Positions 1 through 10,945 are shown, numbered from the stretch's first letter. The stretch is 64,000 nucleotides of DNA from Streptomyces sp. B21-105 (GCF_036898465.1 NZ_JARUMJ010000001.1:7378001-7442000); one strand, 5' to 3'. The notes: generated by a model not told the origin, from the sequence alone. Translations and numbers: made by a program.

Positions 1-1
1 C

Positions 2-58
2 CCGCGCTATGTGAGCCTCGCCGCCCGACTCGAGCGGGAGACCATGGCGGCCGTGTGA
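2..58 (+). CDS. 3' end of an unidentified protein-coding gene (partial)
   Basis: The first bases read in one frame as a protein C-terminus ending ERETMAAV and a TGA at 56-58. The start lies left of the window. Codons end almost only in G or C, as expected for Streptomyces coding DNA. Too little remains to name the family. Confidence 0.45.
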   Translation, partial: PRYVSLAARLERETMAAV

Positions 59-239
59 CAACCGCCGCCGGGGGAGGGGCGACAGGCCGGGCGATCGCGT
101 GCCGCCGGACACGGCTGGAGATCGGACGCCGGACAGGGAGGGGCAGGGCGGCAGGGTGTGACGCGGTGCGGGCGTGCGGTGCCGGCGGGCGGTGTGGTGC
201 GGTGCGTGTGATGCGGGGCTCCGCGATACGGTGAACCGC

Positions 240-1484
240 ATGCCCCGCGCCGCCGCTCCGCCCCTGATCCTCGGCAATGAGCCGGGCTCGTTCCCCCACA
301 GCGTCCTGGCCGAACGGCATCCGGCGATCATCCGGCAGGTGCGGGAGGCCTTCCCCTACGGCCCCGACCTCCACCGAGGCCTGGACGCGCTGCTGGCCGC
401 CTGCGCCGACGGCGTGATCGCCCCGCTGCCCGACGACGCGCACGATCGCGACAGGTGGCGCGTCTGGGACCTCGACGCGCACGTGGGCCGTTCCTGGTTC
501 GACGTGCCGTGGCTGTGGTCGGAGAGCTACTTCTACCGTCGACTCCTCGACGCCGTCGGGTACTTCGGACCCGGACCGTGGCAGGGCATCGACCCGTTCC
601 GCCCCTTCAAGCTGGCCGAGCTCGAGGCGCCCGAGACCGACGCGGAACTGGCCGCGCTCGACGCCCTCGAAGACCTACCCGTCGAGGAACAGGACCGCGC
701 CCTGCTGCACGGATCCCTCTGGGGCAACCGTGCCGACCTCGGCTTCCGGCTCTCCGATGCCGAGGCCGAACAGCGGGCCGCCGTTCCCGGCCTCGTCGCC
801 GACGACAGCGAGCGGCTCTGGGCACTCGTGCCGCAGGCAGGAGTGAACACCACTGTCGGCACCGGTTCCCGGGCCGGGACCGGTCGTGGCACCGGGACCG
901 GTCCGGGTACCGGCACCCTGTGCCTCGTCGCCGACAACGCCGGACGTGAGCTGGTGCCCGACCTGCTCCTGGCCGCCCATCTGCTCGCACACCGGCGGTG
1001 CGGGCGGGTCGTCCTGCACGTCAAGCCGTACCCGTACTACGTCTCGGACGCCACGACAGCCGACGTCGTCGACGCGGTGCGGAAGCTGGCGGCGGCGCGG
1101 GGAGTGGCCGCCGCACACGGCCGCCGGTTGTGGCAGGCCATGGCGGACGGCTCTCTCACGGTCCGGGCACACCCGTTCTCCGCCGCCCCGCTGCCCTACG
1201 CGCGGATGCCGGACGACCTGTGGGCCGAGTTCGCGGCGGCCACCCTGACGATCGTGAAGGGCGACCTCAACTACCGTCGGCTGGTGGGCGACAGCCGTTG
1301 GGCTCCCACCACCCCCTTCACCGAGGTCACCGCGTACTTCCCCGGCCCGGTCGCGGCGCTGCGCACGCTGAAGTCCGACGTCGTCACCGGTCTCGACGCC
1401 GACACGGAGGCCGCCCTGGTCGCGGCCGAAGGACAGAACTGGCGCACCGGCGGCACACACGCGCTGATCCAGGTGCGGGAGTGA
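240..1484 (+). CDS. DUF89 / ARMT1-like damage-control phosphatase family protein
   Basis: A protein of 414 residues that fits the DUF89 (ARMT1-like) family, metal-dependent enzymes proposed to hydrolyse damaged phosphometabolites or to act on carboxyl groups. Visible family blocks are the LVADNAGREL stretch near residue 245 (metal/phosphate-binding Asn and Asp), HVKPYPYYVSD near 280 and TIVKGDLNYRRL near 340 (Lys-Gly-Asp motif). Just before the first block sits a Gly/Thr-rich insert of about 20 residues encoded by a short repeat. The ATG at 240 was chosen because homologous sequence begins there; in-frame codons extend to 174 without a good ribosome site. No signal peptide, so cytoplasmic. 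It stands alone, 162 bases before the geosmin synthase. Family assignment is firm; the substrate is not known. Confidence 0.85.
   Translation: MPRAAAPPLILGNEPGSFPHSVLAERHPAIIRQVREAFPYGPDLHRGLDALLAACADGVIAPLPDDAHDRDRWRVWDLDAHVGRSWFDVPWLWSESYFYRRLLDAVGYFGPGPWQGIDPFRPFKLAELEAPETDAELAALDALEDLPVEEQDRALLHGSLWGNRADLGFRLSDAEAEQRAAVPGLVADDSERLWALVPQAGVNTTVGTGSRAGTGRGTGTGPGTGTLCLVADNAGRELVPDLLLAAHLLAHRRCGRVVLHVKPYPYYVSDATTADVVDAVRKLAAARGVAAAHGRRLWQAMADGSLTVRAHPFSAAPLPYARMPDDLWAEFAAATLTIVKGDLNYRRLVGDSRWAPTTPFTEVTAYFPGPVAALRTLKSDVVTGLDADTEAALVAAEGQNWRTGGTHALIQVRE
856..917 (+). repeat. In-frame GGGACCGG-type short repeat inside the DUF89 gene
   Basis: Degenerate 6 to 12 base units (ACCGGT, GGGACCGG, GGCACCGG) encode an alternating Gly-Thr/Gly-Arg linker directly before the conserved LVADNAG block. 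It looks like slippage expansion in a surface loop. Confidence 0.6.
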
Positions 1485-1637
1485 GGCGCCGGAGAGTCCC
1501 CCGGGGAGCGGGGGGCCGGCGCCCGGGACACGGTCACGCCGCAGGCCGACTCCCCGCACGTTGCCCGCTTCGCGCCGATTCACACGATGGTGTGATCATC
1601 CGGCGCCGGGTGGATGGCCGTTCGGACCCCCGGGTAG

Positions 1638-3851
<2,214 letters not shown>

Positions 3852-3852
3852 C

Positions 3853-4569
3853 TCACCGTCGGGCCGCGTGCCCGACCGCGGCCCGCGCCAGCGCCCGCAC
3901 CACCGGGTGCGGGCGCGAGCCGTCCCCCGACAGCTCCGGCTGGAAGAGGGAGGCCAGGAAGAAGGGGTGGTCCGCCAGTTCGGCGACCCGGGGCCGGCCC
4001 TGCTCGTCGTGGCCGGAGAAACGCAGCCCATGGGCGCGCAGGACGTCCACCTGGCGGGAGGGCCCGTATGCGCAGAAGTAGCGCTCCACCGTGCGCTCCG
4101 AGCCGATCACCGCGTGGGCGAGCGAGCCCGGCTCGAGCGTCACCGTGCCTTCGTGGCCCACCAGCGAGCAGACGAGCGGCTCGATGAGCGGGTCGTCGGC
4201 GTCGGGATCGGTCTCGGCGTGCGCCGCGCGCGTCAGCCCGCAGACCGAGCGCGCGTACTCCAGGAGCGCGTGCTGGAAGCCGCCGCAGGTGCCGAGGAAC
4301 GGGATGCCGTCCTCGCGCGCGGCGCGGATCGCGGACAGGACGCCCGCCTCGCTCCGGTAGGGGCTGCCCGGCACCACCCACACCGCGTCGAAACCCCGCA
4401 CCGCGCCCTCGGCCGCCTCCTGAGAGGGGATCCAGTAGGCGTCCAGGACCAGCCGGTCCCGGGCGGCCAGGGCGTCCAGGAGGAGCGGTATCCGCGTGTG
4501 GGAGACGACGTTGGAGGAGCGGTCGCCCACCAGGGCGATCCGGGCGGTCTGCGCTGCGATGCCGGTCAT
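3853..4569 (-). CDS. CTP synthase C-terminal-like class I glutamine amidotransferase domain protein
   Basis: 238 residues matching only the GATase half of CTP synthase; the synthetase domain is absent. The nucleophile elbow reads GTCGGFQH near residue 93, with the Cys available for glutamine hydrolysis. A candidate His-x-Glu partner near the C-terminus is displaced to LFQPELSG (Gln-Pro-Glu), so the catalytic triad may be incomplete. Stand-alone proteins of this type are widespread and have no assigned reaction. It is divergent from the LysR gene 109 bases away, the classic arrangement of a LysR regulator and its target. The gene is convergent with geoA. Confidence 0.8.
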   Translation of the reverse strand: MTGIAAQTARIALVGDRSSNVVSHTRIPLLLDALAARDRLVLDAYWIPSQEAAEGAVRGFDAVWVVPGSPYRSEAGVLSAIRAAREDGIPFLGTCGGFQHALLEYARSVCGLTRAAHAETDPDADDPLIEPLVCSLVGHEGTVTLEPGSLAHAVIGSERTVERYFCAYGPSRQVDVLRAHGLRFSGHDEQGRPRVAELADHPFFLASLFQPELSGDGSRPHPVVRALARAAVGHAARR

Positions 4570-4618
4570 GCCTCCTCATCCTGGGCGCGGCCGCAGGTTC
4601 ACGTCCAACGATGATTCC

Positions 4619-4652
4619 TGCATGCTCGATAAGCAGAACTGATGCATTCGAG
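4619..4652. promoter_or_regulatory. Candidate LysR-type operator between the divergent pair
   Basis: Two direct copies of ATGC(N0-2)TCGA begin at 4622 and 4642, 20 bases apart, and the same interval holds inverted halves (TGCAT 4619-4623 with ATGCA 4642-4646; CTCGA 4625-4629 with TCGAG 4648-4652). Spacing by two helical turns in a divergent LysR/target gap fits a tetrameric LysR site. Inference only. Confidence 0.35.
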
Positions 4653-4678
4653 GATCCTGACGCGCGGATCCTGGACGC

Positions 4679-5548
4679 ATGGACCCGCACCTCCTGCGCA
4701 CCTACGTCACCGTCGCCCGGCTCGCCTCCTTCTCCGACGCCGCCCGGGAACTCGGCTACACCCAGTCCGCCGTGTCCCAGCACATCGCGGCCCTCGAACA
4801 GAACCTCGGCACGCGGCTGCTCACCCGCCGCCCGGTCGCCCCCACGACGGCCGGCGAACGCCTCCTCGAACACGCGGGACCGCTGCTGCTGCGCCTGGAC
4901 GCAGCCCGCGCGGACGTCGCCCGGCTCGCCGCCGCGCCCTCCCACGGGCTGACGCTGGCCGTCGCGCCGACGGCCCTCGGCCCCACCGCACTCGCCGCGC
5001 TCCCGCCCGCCGGAGTGACCCTGCGCGTGCTCGGCCGTGACCACGTCGTCGCCGCCGTCGCCGAGGGCACGGCCGACCTGGGTCTCGTCGACGGCCTGGC
5101 CGCGCCCAGCGACCCGCTGCGGCTGCCCGACGTGGCGCCGCTGACCACGCGCGGCGTCGGCGAGGAGCCCGTCAGCGTCCTGCTGCCCGCCGCCCATCCG
5201 CTCGCCCGCCGCAGCGGTCTGCGTCTTTGCGACCTCGTCGACGCGCGCTGGCTGGACGCACCCGACGCCGGGCTGCCGCTGTCCCAGCTGCGCGCCGCCG
5301 CCGGCGGCGGCAACGGCTTTCGGCCCGCCCTGCGCTACGACGGCTGCGACGTCAGGCTGCTGACCGCGCTCGCCGCCGCCGGTCACGGCCTGACCCTGCT
5401 GCCTCGCTCGGCAGCCGCGGGCGTCCCGGGCGGGATCGCCGTCCCGGTCGTCGAACCGCGGGTCGTGCACCGGGTGGAGATCGTGCACGCCGCAACGCCG
5501 TCGGGCGCGGCCCGCGTCCTGGTGGAGGCATGGGCCGCACACGTATGA
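4679..5548 (+). CDS. LysR-family transcriptional regulator
   Basis: 289 residues. The N-terminal winged helix-turn-helix is clear: LLRTYVTVARLASFSDAARELGYTQ... with AVSQHIAALEQ as recognition helix (residues 3-60), followed by the LysR linker and a periplasmic-binding-protein-like effector domain (about 95-285). The ATG at 4679 has no obvious Shine-Dalgarno sequence. It is divergently transcribed from the amidotransferase-like gene, which is its most likely target, and LysR proteins usually repress themselves from the same gap. The effector cannot be deduced. Confidence 0.93.
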   Translation: MDPHLLRTYVTVARLASFSDAARELGYTQSAVSQHIAALEQNLGTRLLTRRPVAPTTAGERLLEHAGPLLLRLDAARADVARLAAAPSHGLTLAVAPTALGPTALAALPPAGVTLRVLGRDHVVAAVAEGTADLGLVDGLAAPSDPLRLPDVAPLTTRGVGEEPVSVLLPAAHPLARRSGLRLCDLVDARWLDAPDAGLPLSQLRAAAGGGNGFRPALRYDGCDVRLLTALAAAGHGLTLLPRSAAAGVPGGIAVPVVEPRVVHRVEIVHAATPSGAARVLVEAWAAHV

Positions 5549-5857
5549 GGCGCGGCAGCCGGAGCCGGGGACGTCGTCCTCGGGGGTGGATTCGCGTCGT
5601 CCTCGCGTGCGTGGCGGCCCGGCCCGGGACGGCTGACCTGGGCGGGCCGTCCGCCCGAAACCTTTGCCGATCGGCTCGCGCGACCCCCGCCGGACGGGCA
5701 GGATGCTGCCCGTGGTCATCTCGCCGGCGTCACCTCGTCCCTCACCTCGTCCGTCACCTGTCCACAGCCTCAGCGGCATCAGCAGCCACCCCAGCCACCT
5801 CAGCCGCATCAGTCACCCCCGTCACCTCAGTCGCAACGTCCCTCCTGGGAGGCCCGG
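5549..5857. other. Intergenic region with C-rich degenerate repeats, no gene seen
   Basis: 309 bases between the LysR gene and the M24 peptidase. The second half is built of CACCTCGTCC, CAGCCACC and CATCAG-like pieces. A good ribosome site (GGGAGG) precedes the peptidase ATG. No convincing terminator or ORF. Confidence 0.5.
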
Positions 5858-6985
5858 ATGACCGGCACCGCCCCCGCGCCCTTCACCGCCGACGACTACC
5901 GGGCCCGCATGGAACGCGCCGCCCGGGAGGCCGCCGACGCCGGACTCGCCGGACTCCTCGTGGCGCCGGGTCCCGACCTCGTCTGGCTCGCCGGCTACGC
6001 GCCGACCGCCGCCACCGAACGGCTCACCCTGCTCGTCCTCGCCGCCGGCCGGGACCCGGTCCTCGTCGTGCCGGCCCTCGAGGCCCCCGACGCCGCGAAG
6101 GCGGCCGGCGCTCCCGCGCTCACCCTGCGGGACTGGACCGACGGCAAGGACCCCTACGCGGCCACCGCCGCCCTCCTCGATGACCGGGGGCGGTTCGGGA
6201 TCAGCGACAACGCCTGGGCGATGCACCTGCTGGCCCTGCAGAAGGCCCTGCCCGCCACCTCCTACACCTCCCTCACCGAGTCCCTGCCCATGCTGCGCGC
6301 CGTCAAGGACGCCGCCGAGCTGGAGCTGATGGCGGCGGCGGGAGCGGCCGCGGACCGGGTCTTCGAGGAGATCCGCACGGTCCCCTTCGGCGGGCGCAGG
6401 GAGACGGAGGTCGGCGCCGAGCTCGCCGACCTGCTGCGCCGGTTCGGCCACTCCCAGGTCGACTTCACCATCGTCGCCTCCGGCCCGAACGGCGCCAACC
6501 CGCACCACGAGGTCGGCGACCGCGTCATCGAGCGCGGCGACATGGTCGTCCTCGACTTCGGCGGCCTCAAGGACGGCTACGGCTCCGACACCTCCCGCAC
6601 CGTGCACGTCGGCGAGCCCACCGGCGAGGAACGCCGGGTGCACGACCTGGTGCGCGAGGCGCAGGAGGCCGGATTCCGGGCGGTCCGGCCCGGCGTCGCC
6701 TGCCAGGAGGTCGACCGGGCGGCCCGCGCGGTCATCGCCGCCGCCGGCTACGGCGCGAACTTCATCCACCGCACCGGCCACGGCATCGGCGTCACCACCC
6801 ACGAGCCGCCGTACATGATCGAGGGCGAGGAGCAGCCGCTCGTGCCTGGCATGTGCTTCTCCGTTGAGCCCGGCGTGTACCTGCCCGGCCGGTTCGGCGT
6901 GCGCATCGAGGACATCGTCACCGTCACCGAGGACGGCGGCCGCCGCCTCAACGACACCACCCGTGAGCTGGTCATAGTGGACTGA
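5858..6985 (+). CDS. M24 family aminopeptidase P / Xaa-Pro dipeptidase-like metallopeptidase
   Basis: 375 residues: a creatinase/prolidase N-domain (about 12-140) and the pita-bread catalytic domain. All five metal ligands are present: D233 (VVLDFGG), D244 (GSDTSRT, eleven residues on), H308 (RTGHGIG), E337 (SVEPGVY) and E351 (RIEDIV). The family removes N-terminal residues before proline or splits X-Pro dipeptides. No signal peptide, so cytosolic. The ATG follows GGGAGG at a good distance. The kinase-fold gene starts 49 bases downstream in the same direction and may share the transcript. Confidence 0.93.
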   Translation: MTGTAPAPFTADDYRARMERAAREAADAGLAGLLVAPGPDLVWLAGYAPTAATERLTLLVLAAGRDPVLVVPALEAPDAAKAAGAPALTLRDWTDGKDPYAATAALLDDRGRFGISDNAWAMHLLALQKALPATSYTSLTESLPMLRAVKDAAELELMAAAGAAADRVFEEIRTVPFGGRRETEVGAELADLLRRFGHSQVDFTIVASGPNGANPHHEVGDRVIERGDMVVLDFGGLKDGYGSDTSRTVHVGEPTGEERRVHDLVREAQEAGFRAVRPGVACQEVDRAARAVIAAAGYGANFIHRTGHGIGVTTHEPPYMIEGEEQPLVPGMCFSVEPGVYLPGRFGVRIEDIVTVTEDGGRRLNDTTRELVIVD

Positions 6986-7034
6986 CCCGCACCCAGGAGT
7001 CCCCGGCACCCACCCGAACGGCAACGGCGCGACC

Positions 7035-8018
7035 ATGACCCAGGCACCGACACCCACCGCGGACACCGTCCGCCGACTGGTCCGAACGCTCCTCGAGGAG
7101 ACCGGGGCGAGCGGCCCCGGACCAGAGGTACGGCCCGTCACCGAGGGCGCAGCGCCCACCACCTGGTGGGTCGGCGCCCGCCATGTGCTGCGGCTCGCCA
7201 CCGACCGCGAGGCGACCGTGCGCCGTCGCCGCGAACTGCGACTGCGCGACCTCGTCCGCCAGCACGTCCCGATCGCCGTGCCGGCCGGCGTCGCGCACGG
7301 CGAGTGGTCCCCGGGGCTCGCCTACACCCTCGACACCAGGCTGCCCGGCGGCACGGCCGAGGAACACGACGTGTCGGCCGTCGGCGAGGCCGACCTCGCC
7401 GGACTGCTCAGCGGGCTGCGCGAGGTGCCGGCCCGGCAGGCGGAGGCGCTCGGCGTGCCGCGCGCCGCCCCGCGCTCCCTGGAGGCGCTGCGCCGGATGG
7501 CCGTGGCCGCCGCCGAACACCTCGACCGCGCCGACGAGTTCGACCCCGCCCGGCTGCACCAGCTCACGCCGGCCGGCGCGGCCCAGCTCGCCGCCCAGGC
7601 CGCCCCCGCGGTCCTCGTCCACCACGCCCTGCGCGGCGAGCACCTCGTGGTGAGCGCCGACGGCCGGGTACGCGGCGTCCTCGACTGGACCGACGCGGTT
7701 CTCGGGGACCCCGCCGAGGACATCGCCGGCCTCGCCCTCGCCGTCGGCGCCGGGGCCGCCGTGCGAGCCGCCACCCTCGCCGGCTACGGCGCCCGACCCT
7801 GCCTGCGCGGCCTGTGGCTCGCCCGCTGCGACACCGTCGTCCGCCTCGCCCGGAGCCTCGAGGGCCGCGGGTCCGGCCCGCGGGACGCCGACGCCCTCGC
7901 CCTCCCGCGGACCCGGCTGCGGCGCGCCTGGGAGGCGATCCTGCTGGAACGTGTCACGGAGTTCCGCGAGGACGGGGGCAGCGGGGACGGCGGGAACGTA
8001 ACGGAGGAGGACGGGTAG
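7035..8018 (+). CDS. APH/kinase-fold phosphotransferase-like protein with altered catalytic loop
   Basis: 327 residues with the aminoglycoside/macrolide phosphotransferase fold. The N-lobe has HVLRLATDREATVRRRREL (residues about 54-72; the usual Lys is Arg). The Brenner loop, normally HGDLxxxN or HGDLxxxH, reads HHALRGEHLVV at 196-206, so the catalytic Asp is Ala198. The DFG-like element DWTDA is kept at 217. Metal binding may therefore survive while phosphotransfer is doubtful. It follows the M24 peptidase closely and a tandem-repeat region lies behind it. It may be a pseudokinase or a binding protein; it should not be assumed to give antibiotic resistance. Confidence 0.8.
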   Translation: MTQAPTPTADTVRRLVRTLLEETGASGPGPEVRPVTEGAAPTTWWVGARHVLRLATDREATVRRRRELRLRDLVRQHVPIAVPAGVAHGEWSPGLAYTLDTRLPGGTAEEHDVSAVGEADLAGLLSGLREVPARQAEALGVPRAAPRSLEALRRMAVAAAEHLDRADEFDPARLHQLTPAGAAQLAAQAAPAVLVHHALRGEHLVVSADGRVRGVLDWTDAVLGDPAEDIAGLALAVGAGAAVRAATLAGYGARPCLRGLWLARCDTVVRLARSLEGRGSGPRDADALALPRTRLRRAWEAILLERVTEFREDGGSGDGGNVTEEDG

Positions 8019-8045
8019 GGCGGATGAGGGCGGACGGGAACGGGG

Positions 8046-8275
8046 GCAAGCGATTACGCCTGTTTCGGTGCGGCCGAGTGGTGGCCGGTGGGGGGTAAGC
8101 GACTACGCCTGTTTCTGTGTGTGCGAGTGGCGCCTGGCGCCTGGCGCGGGTAATCGCTTACGCCTGTTTCGGTGCGGCCGAGTGGTGGCCGGTGGGGGTA
8201 AGCGACTACGCCTGTTTCGGTGTGGCTGGGTGGGGCGCCGGTGCGGGCAATCGCTTACGCGTGTTTCCGTGTGTC
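8046..8275. repeat. Five tandem copies of a ~49-bp unit with a flipping palindromic core
   Basis: The marker TACGCCTGTTT (TACGCGTGTTT in the last copy) recurs at 8055, 8104, 8159, 8207 and 8256, a period of 48-55 bases. The preceding core alternates between GTAAGCGAYTAC-like (copies 1, 2, 4) and GYAATCGCTTAC (copies 3, 5). These are reverse complements of each other, while the right flank (CGGTGCGGCCGAGTGG) stays in one orientation. The array fills the gap between the convergent kinase-fold and treZ genes. Confidence 0.85.
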
Positions 8276-8307
8276 GACCCGCCCTACACCCACCGGGCCG
8301 CCCGGCC

Positions 8308-10053
8308 TCACTCCTGTTCCAGGACCACGCACGCCTCCCCGGGGAGATGCAGTAGTCCGTCCGGGCCCGGGGCGTCCACCGGTTCCCAGGCGGCCAGCAC
8401 GCGCGCGGGGCGCGGGCCCAGCGGGATGGCGGCCGGCTCCGTGCCGAGGTTGACGGCCACCCGGACGTCGCCGCGCCGGAAGGCCAGCCAGCGGCCCCGG
8501 ACGTCGTACGCGACCTTGATGTCGGCCAGGTCGGGATCGGTGAGGTCGGGCTGGGCGTGCCGCAGGGCGATCAGCTCGCGGTACCAGGCCAGCACGCGCG
8601 CGTGCGGCTCGCGCCGCGGCTCGGACCAGTCCAGGCAGGAGCGCTCGCGGGTCGCCGGGTCCTGCGGGTCGGGCACGTCCTCCTCGGCCCAGCCGTGCGC
8701 TGCGAACTCCCGCCGCCGCCCCCGTCGCACGGCCTCGGCGAGCTCCGGGTCGGTGTGATCGGTGAAGTACTGCCAGGGCGTGCCCGCCGCCCATTCCTCG
8801 CCCATGAACAGCATCGGCGTGAACGGCGCCGTCAGCGTCAGCGCCGCCGCGCACGCCAGCAGCCCCGGCGTGAGGGACGCCGTCAGACGGTCGCCCTGGG
8901 CGCGGTTGCCGACCTGGTCGTGGGTCTGGCTGTACCCGAGCAGCCGGTGCGCGGGCACCCGGGCCCGGTCCAGCGGGCGGCCGTGGCGTCGGGCCCGGAA
9001 GCCGGAGTGGACGCCGTCGTGGAAGTAGCCGCCGGTCAGGGTCTTGGCGAGGGCGGCGAACGGGTCGCGCGCGAAGTCGGCGTAATAGCCCTGGGACTCG
9101 CCGGTGAGCGCGGTGTGCAGGGCGTGGTGGAAGTCGTCGTTCCACTGCGCGTGCAGGCCCAGGCCGCCCTGTCGGCGTGGGGTGATGAGCCGCGGGTCGT
9201 TCAGGTCGGACTCGGCGATCAGGAACAGCGGGCGGCCCGTCTCGGCGGCGAGGGCGTCCACCGCCGCCGACAGTTCCTCCAGGAAGGGGTACGCGCGCGT
9301 GTCCGCCAGCGCGTGCACCGCGTCCAGGCGCAGCCCGTCGAGCCGGTAGTCGCGCAGCCAGGCCAGCGCGCTGCCCAGCAGGTAGGCGCGCACCTCGTCG
9401 GAACCGGGGGCGTCCAGGTTCACGGCCGCCCCCCACGGCGTGTGGTGCGTGTCGGTGAAGTACGGGCCGAAGGAGGGCAGCTGGTTGCCGGACGGACCCA
9501 GATGGTTGTGCACCACGTCCAGGACCACGCCCAGCCCCAGCGCATGGGCCCGGTCGACGAACCGCTTCAGGCCCTCGGGGCCGCCGTACGGCTCGTGCAC
9601 CGCCCACGGGGACACCCCGTCGTACCCCCAGCCGTGCCGGCCGGGGAACGGGCACAGCGGCATCAACTCCACGTGGGTGACGCCGAGTCCGGCGAGGTGG
9701 CCGAGTCGTTCGGCGGCCGCGTCCAGCGTCCCCTCGGGCGTGTAGGTGCCCACGTGCAGCTCGTACAGCACGGCGCCGGGCAGGGGACGTCCGGACCACG
9801 GCGTGCGCCACTCGTACAGGCTCTGGTCGACGACGGCGCTCAGCCCGTCCGGCCCGTCCGGCTGGCGGCGCGAGCGGGGATCGGGCCGGACCGGGCCGTC
9901 GTCGACCGCGAAGCCGTACCGGGCGCCGTCCCCGGCCACCGCCTCGCCCGTCCACCACCCCTCCCGCTCCGGATCGCGCTCCAACGCGCGCGTGGCGCCG
10001 TCGCAGCGGAGCGTGACGCGTTCGGCCTGCGGTGCCCACACCTCGAACTGCAC
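8308..10053 (-). CDS. treZ: Malto-oligosyltrehalose trehalohydrolase
   Basis: 581 residues, GH13 family. It hydrolyses maltooligosyl-trehalose, made by TreY, to trehalose and a shortened maltodextrin. An N-terminal beta-sandwich (1-90) is followed by the (beta/alpha)8 barrel with VLYELHVGTYTPEGT near 95, DVVHNHLGPSGN at 179-190, nucleophile D244 (LDGLRLDAVHAL) and acid E281 (FLIAESDLND). The start is a GTG at 10053 preceded by GGGGAG. It is a separate transcription unit from glgX-treY: the FHA gene, M14 peptidases and SSI gene lie between. Cytoplasmic. Confidence 0.96.
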   Translation of the reverse strand: MQFEVWAPQAERVTLRCDGATRALERDPEREGWWTGEAVAGDGARYGFAVDDGPVRPDPRSRRQPDGPDGLSAVVDQSLYEWRTPWSGRPLPGAVLYELHVGTYTPEGTLDAAAERLGHLAGLGVTHVELMPLCPFPGRHGWGYDGVSPWAVHEPYGGPEGLKRFVDRAHALGLGVVLDVVHNHLGPSGNQLPSFGPYFTDTHHTPWGAAVNLDAPGSDEVRAYLLGSALAWLRDYRLDGLRLDAVHALADTRAYPFLEELSAAVDALAAETGRPLFLIAESDLNDPRLITPRRQGGLGLHAQWNDDFHHALHTALTGESQGYYADFARDPFAALAKTLTGGYFHDGVHSGFRARRHGRPLDRARVPAHRLLGYSQTHDQVGNRAQGDRLTASLTPGLLACAAALTLTAPFTPMLFMGEEWAAGTPWQYFTDHTDPELAEAVRRGRRREFAAHGWAEEDVPDPQDPATRERSCLDWSEPRREPHARVLAWYRELIALRHAQPDLTDPDLADIKVAYDVRGRWLAFRRGDVRVAVNLGTEPAAIPLGPRPARVLAAWEPVDAPGPDGLLHLPGEACVVLEQE

Positions 10054-10129
10054 GGACGGCTCCCCTTCGTCTGCTCACCGTGAGGTAGTCCCGTCCATCG
10101 TGCTCCACCCGGGATCGATCCGGCTCGGA

Positions 10130-10316
10130 AACACTCCCACCGGCTCGGGGGACACCCCGCCGGCCCGGGAACACTCCCACCGGCTCGGGGACACCCCGCC
10201 GGCCAGCGGACGCCCCGCCGGCCCGGGAACACTCCCACCGGCTCGGGGACACCCCGCCGGCCAGCGGACGCCCCGCCGGCCCGGGAACACTCCCACCGGC
10301 TCGGGCACACGCCCGT
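10130..10316. repeat. Tandem repeat (58-bp unit) between treZ and the FHA gene
   Basis: The string AACACTCCCACCGGCTCGG occurs at 10130, 10170, 10228 and 10286. The last two steps are exactly 58 bases and the first is 40, because the first unit lacks the 18-base CCAGCGGACGCCCCGCCGG-like segment. Units are nearly identical, indicating recent expansion. The array lies in the divergent promoter region of treZ and the FHA gene. Confidence 0.9.
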
Positions 10317-10322
10317 CGACGC

Positions 10323-10344
10323 CGCCCCCCCCGTGCGGGGGGCG
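10323..10344. promoter_or_regulatory. GC hairpin in the divergent treZ/FHA intergenic region
   Basis: CGCCCCCC pairs with GGGGGGCG (8 bp, 6-base loop) directly after the tandem repeat. It lies 50 bases upstream of the FHA start, so it is more likely a leader or insulating hairpin than a terminator of a listed gene. Confidence 0.5.
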
Positions 10345-10393
10345 TTCTCCGGTCTTCTGGACACCCGGGGCCCGCTGACCGACAATCACCACC

Positions 10394-10945
10394 GTGACGT
10401 CGTCCTTCGAGTTCAACACGTACCCCGCGCGGTTGTCCGACGCGGAGCGCGACCACGCGCTGAAGGTGCTGCGCGACGGCGTCGCCCTGGGGCGCCTGTC
10501 GCACGACACGTTCATCCGGCGCATGGAGCTGGCCCTCGCCGCCCGCCGCCCGGACGAGCTCGCCGTCCTCACCGCCGACCTGTCCGAGGAGAACCGCTTC
10601 TCGAGGGTCGTCTTCGGCGCGGTCGAGGCGGTCTCCGGCTTCACCGTGAGACTGCGCCGCGCCTGGCAGGCCGAGCGGCTGCCCAAGCTGCTGCTGCCGC
10701 ACCCGGGCACCACGCACGCGCTGCGCATCGGCCGCGATCCCGTGAACGGTCTGCGGCTGACGCACGAGAGTGTCTCGCGGGTGCACGCCGAACTCGTCCG
10801 CCAGGGCGGGGTGTGGGTGCTGCGCGACCTCGGCTCCACCAACGGCACGACGGTCAACGGGCGGCGCGTCATCGGCGCGGCCGTGGTCCGTGAGGGCGAC
10901 CAGGTCGCCTTCGGCCGGACCGGGTTCCGTCTCTCCGCGAGCTGA
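10394..10945 (+). CDS. DUF1707 - FHA domain protein
   Basis: 183 residues with a GTG start. Residues 10-65 form the actinobacterial DUF1707 module (RLSDAERDHALKVLRDGVALGRLS), a short helical domain of unknown role. Residues about 105-180 form a forkhead-associated domain with IGRDP, SRVHAEL and LGSTNGT, the residues that contact phosphothreonine. The protein should bind a Ser/Thr-kinase-phosphorylated partner. No membrane segment, so it probably acts as a soluble phospho-signal adaptor. The M14 peptidase gene begins 59 bases downstream on the same strand. Confidence 0.9.
   Translation: MTSSFEFNTYPARLSDAERDHALKVLRDGVALGRLSHDTFIRRMELALAARRPDELAVLTADLSEENRFSRVVFGAVEAVSGFTVRLRRAWQAERLPKLLLPHPGTTHALRIGRDPVNGLRLTHESVSRVHAELVRQGGVWVLRDLGSTNGTTVNGRRVIGAAVVREGDQVAFGRTGFRLSAS

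Noticed and set aside
10130..10316. CRISPR-like array of regularly spaced repeats
   Set aside because: Units are contiguous with no unique spacers, and no cas genes are present.
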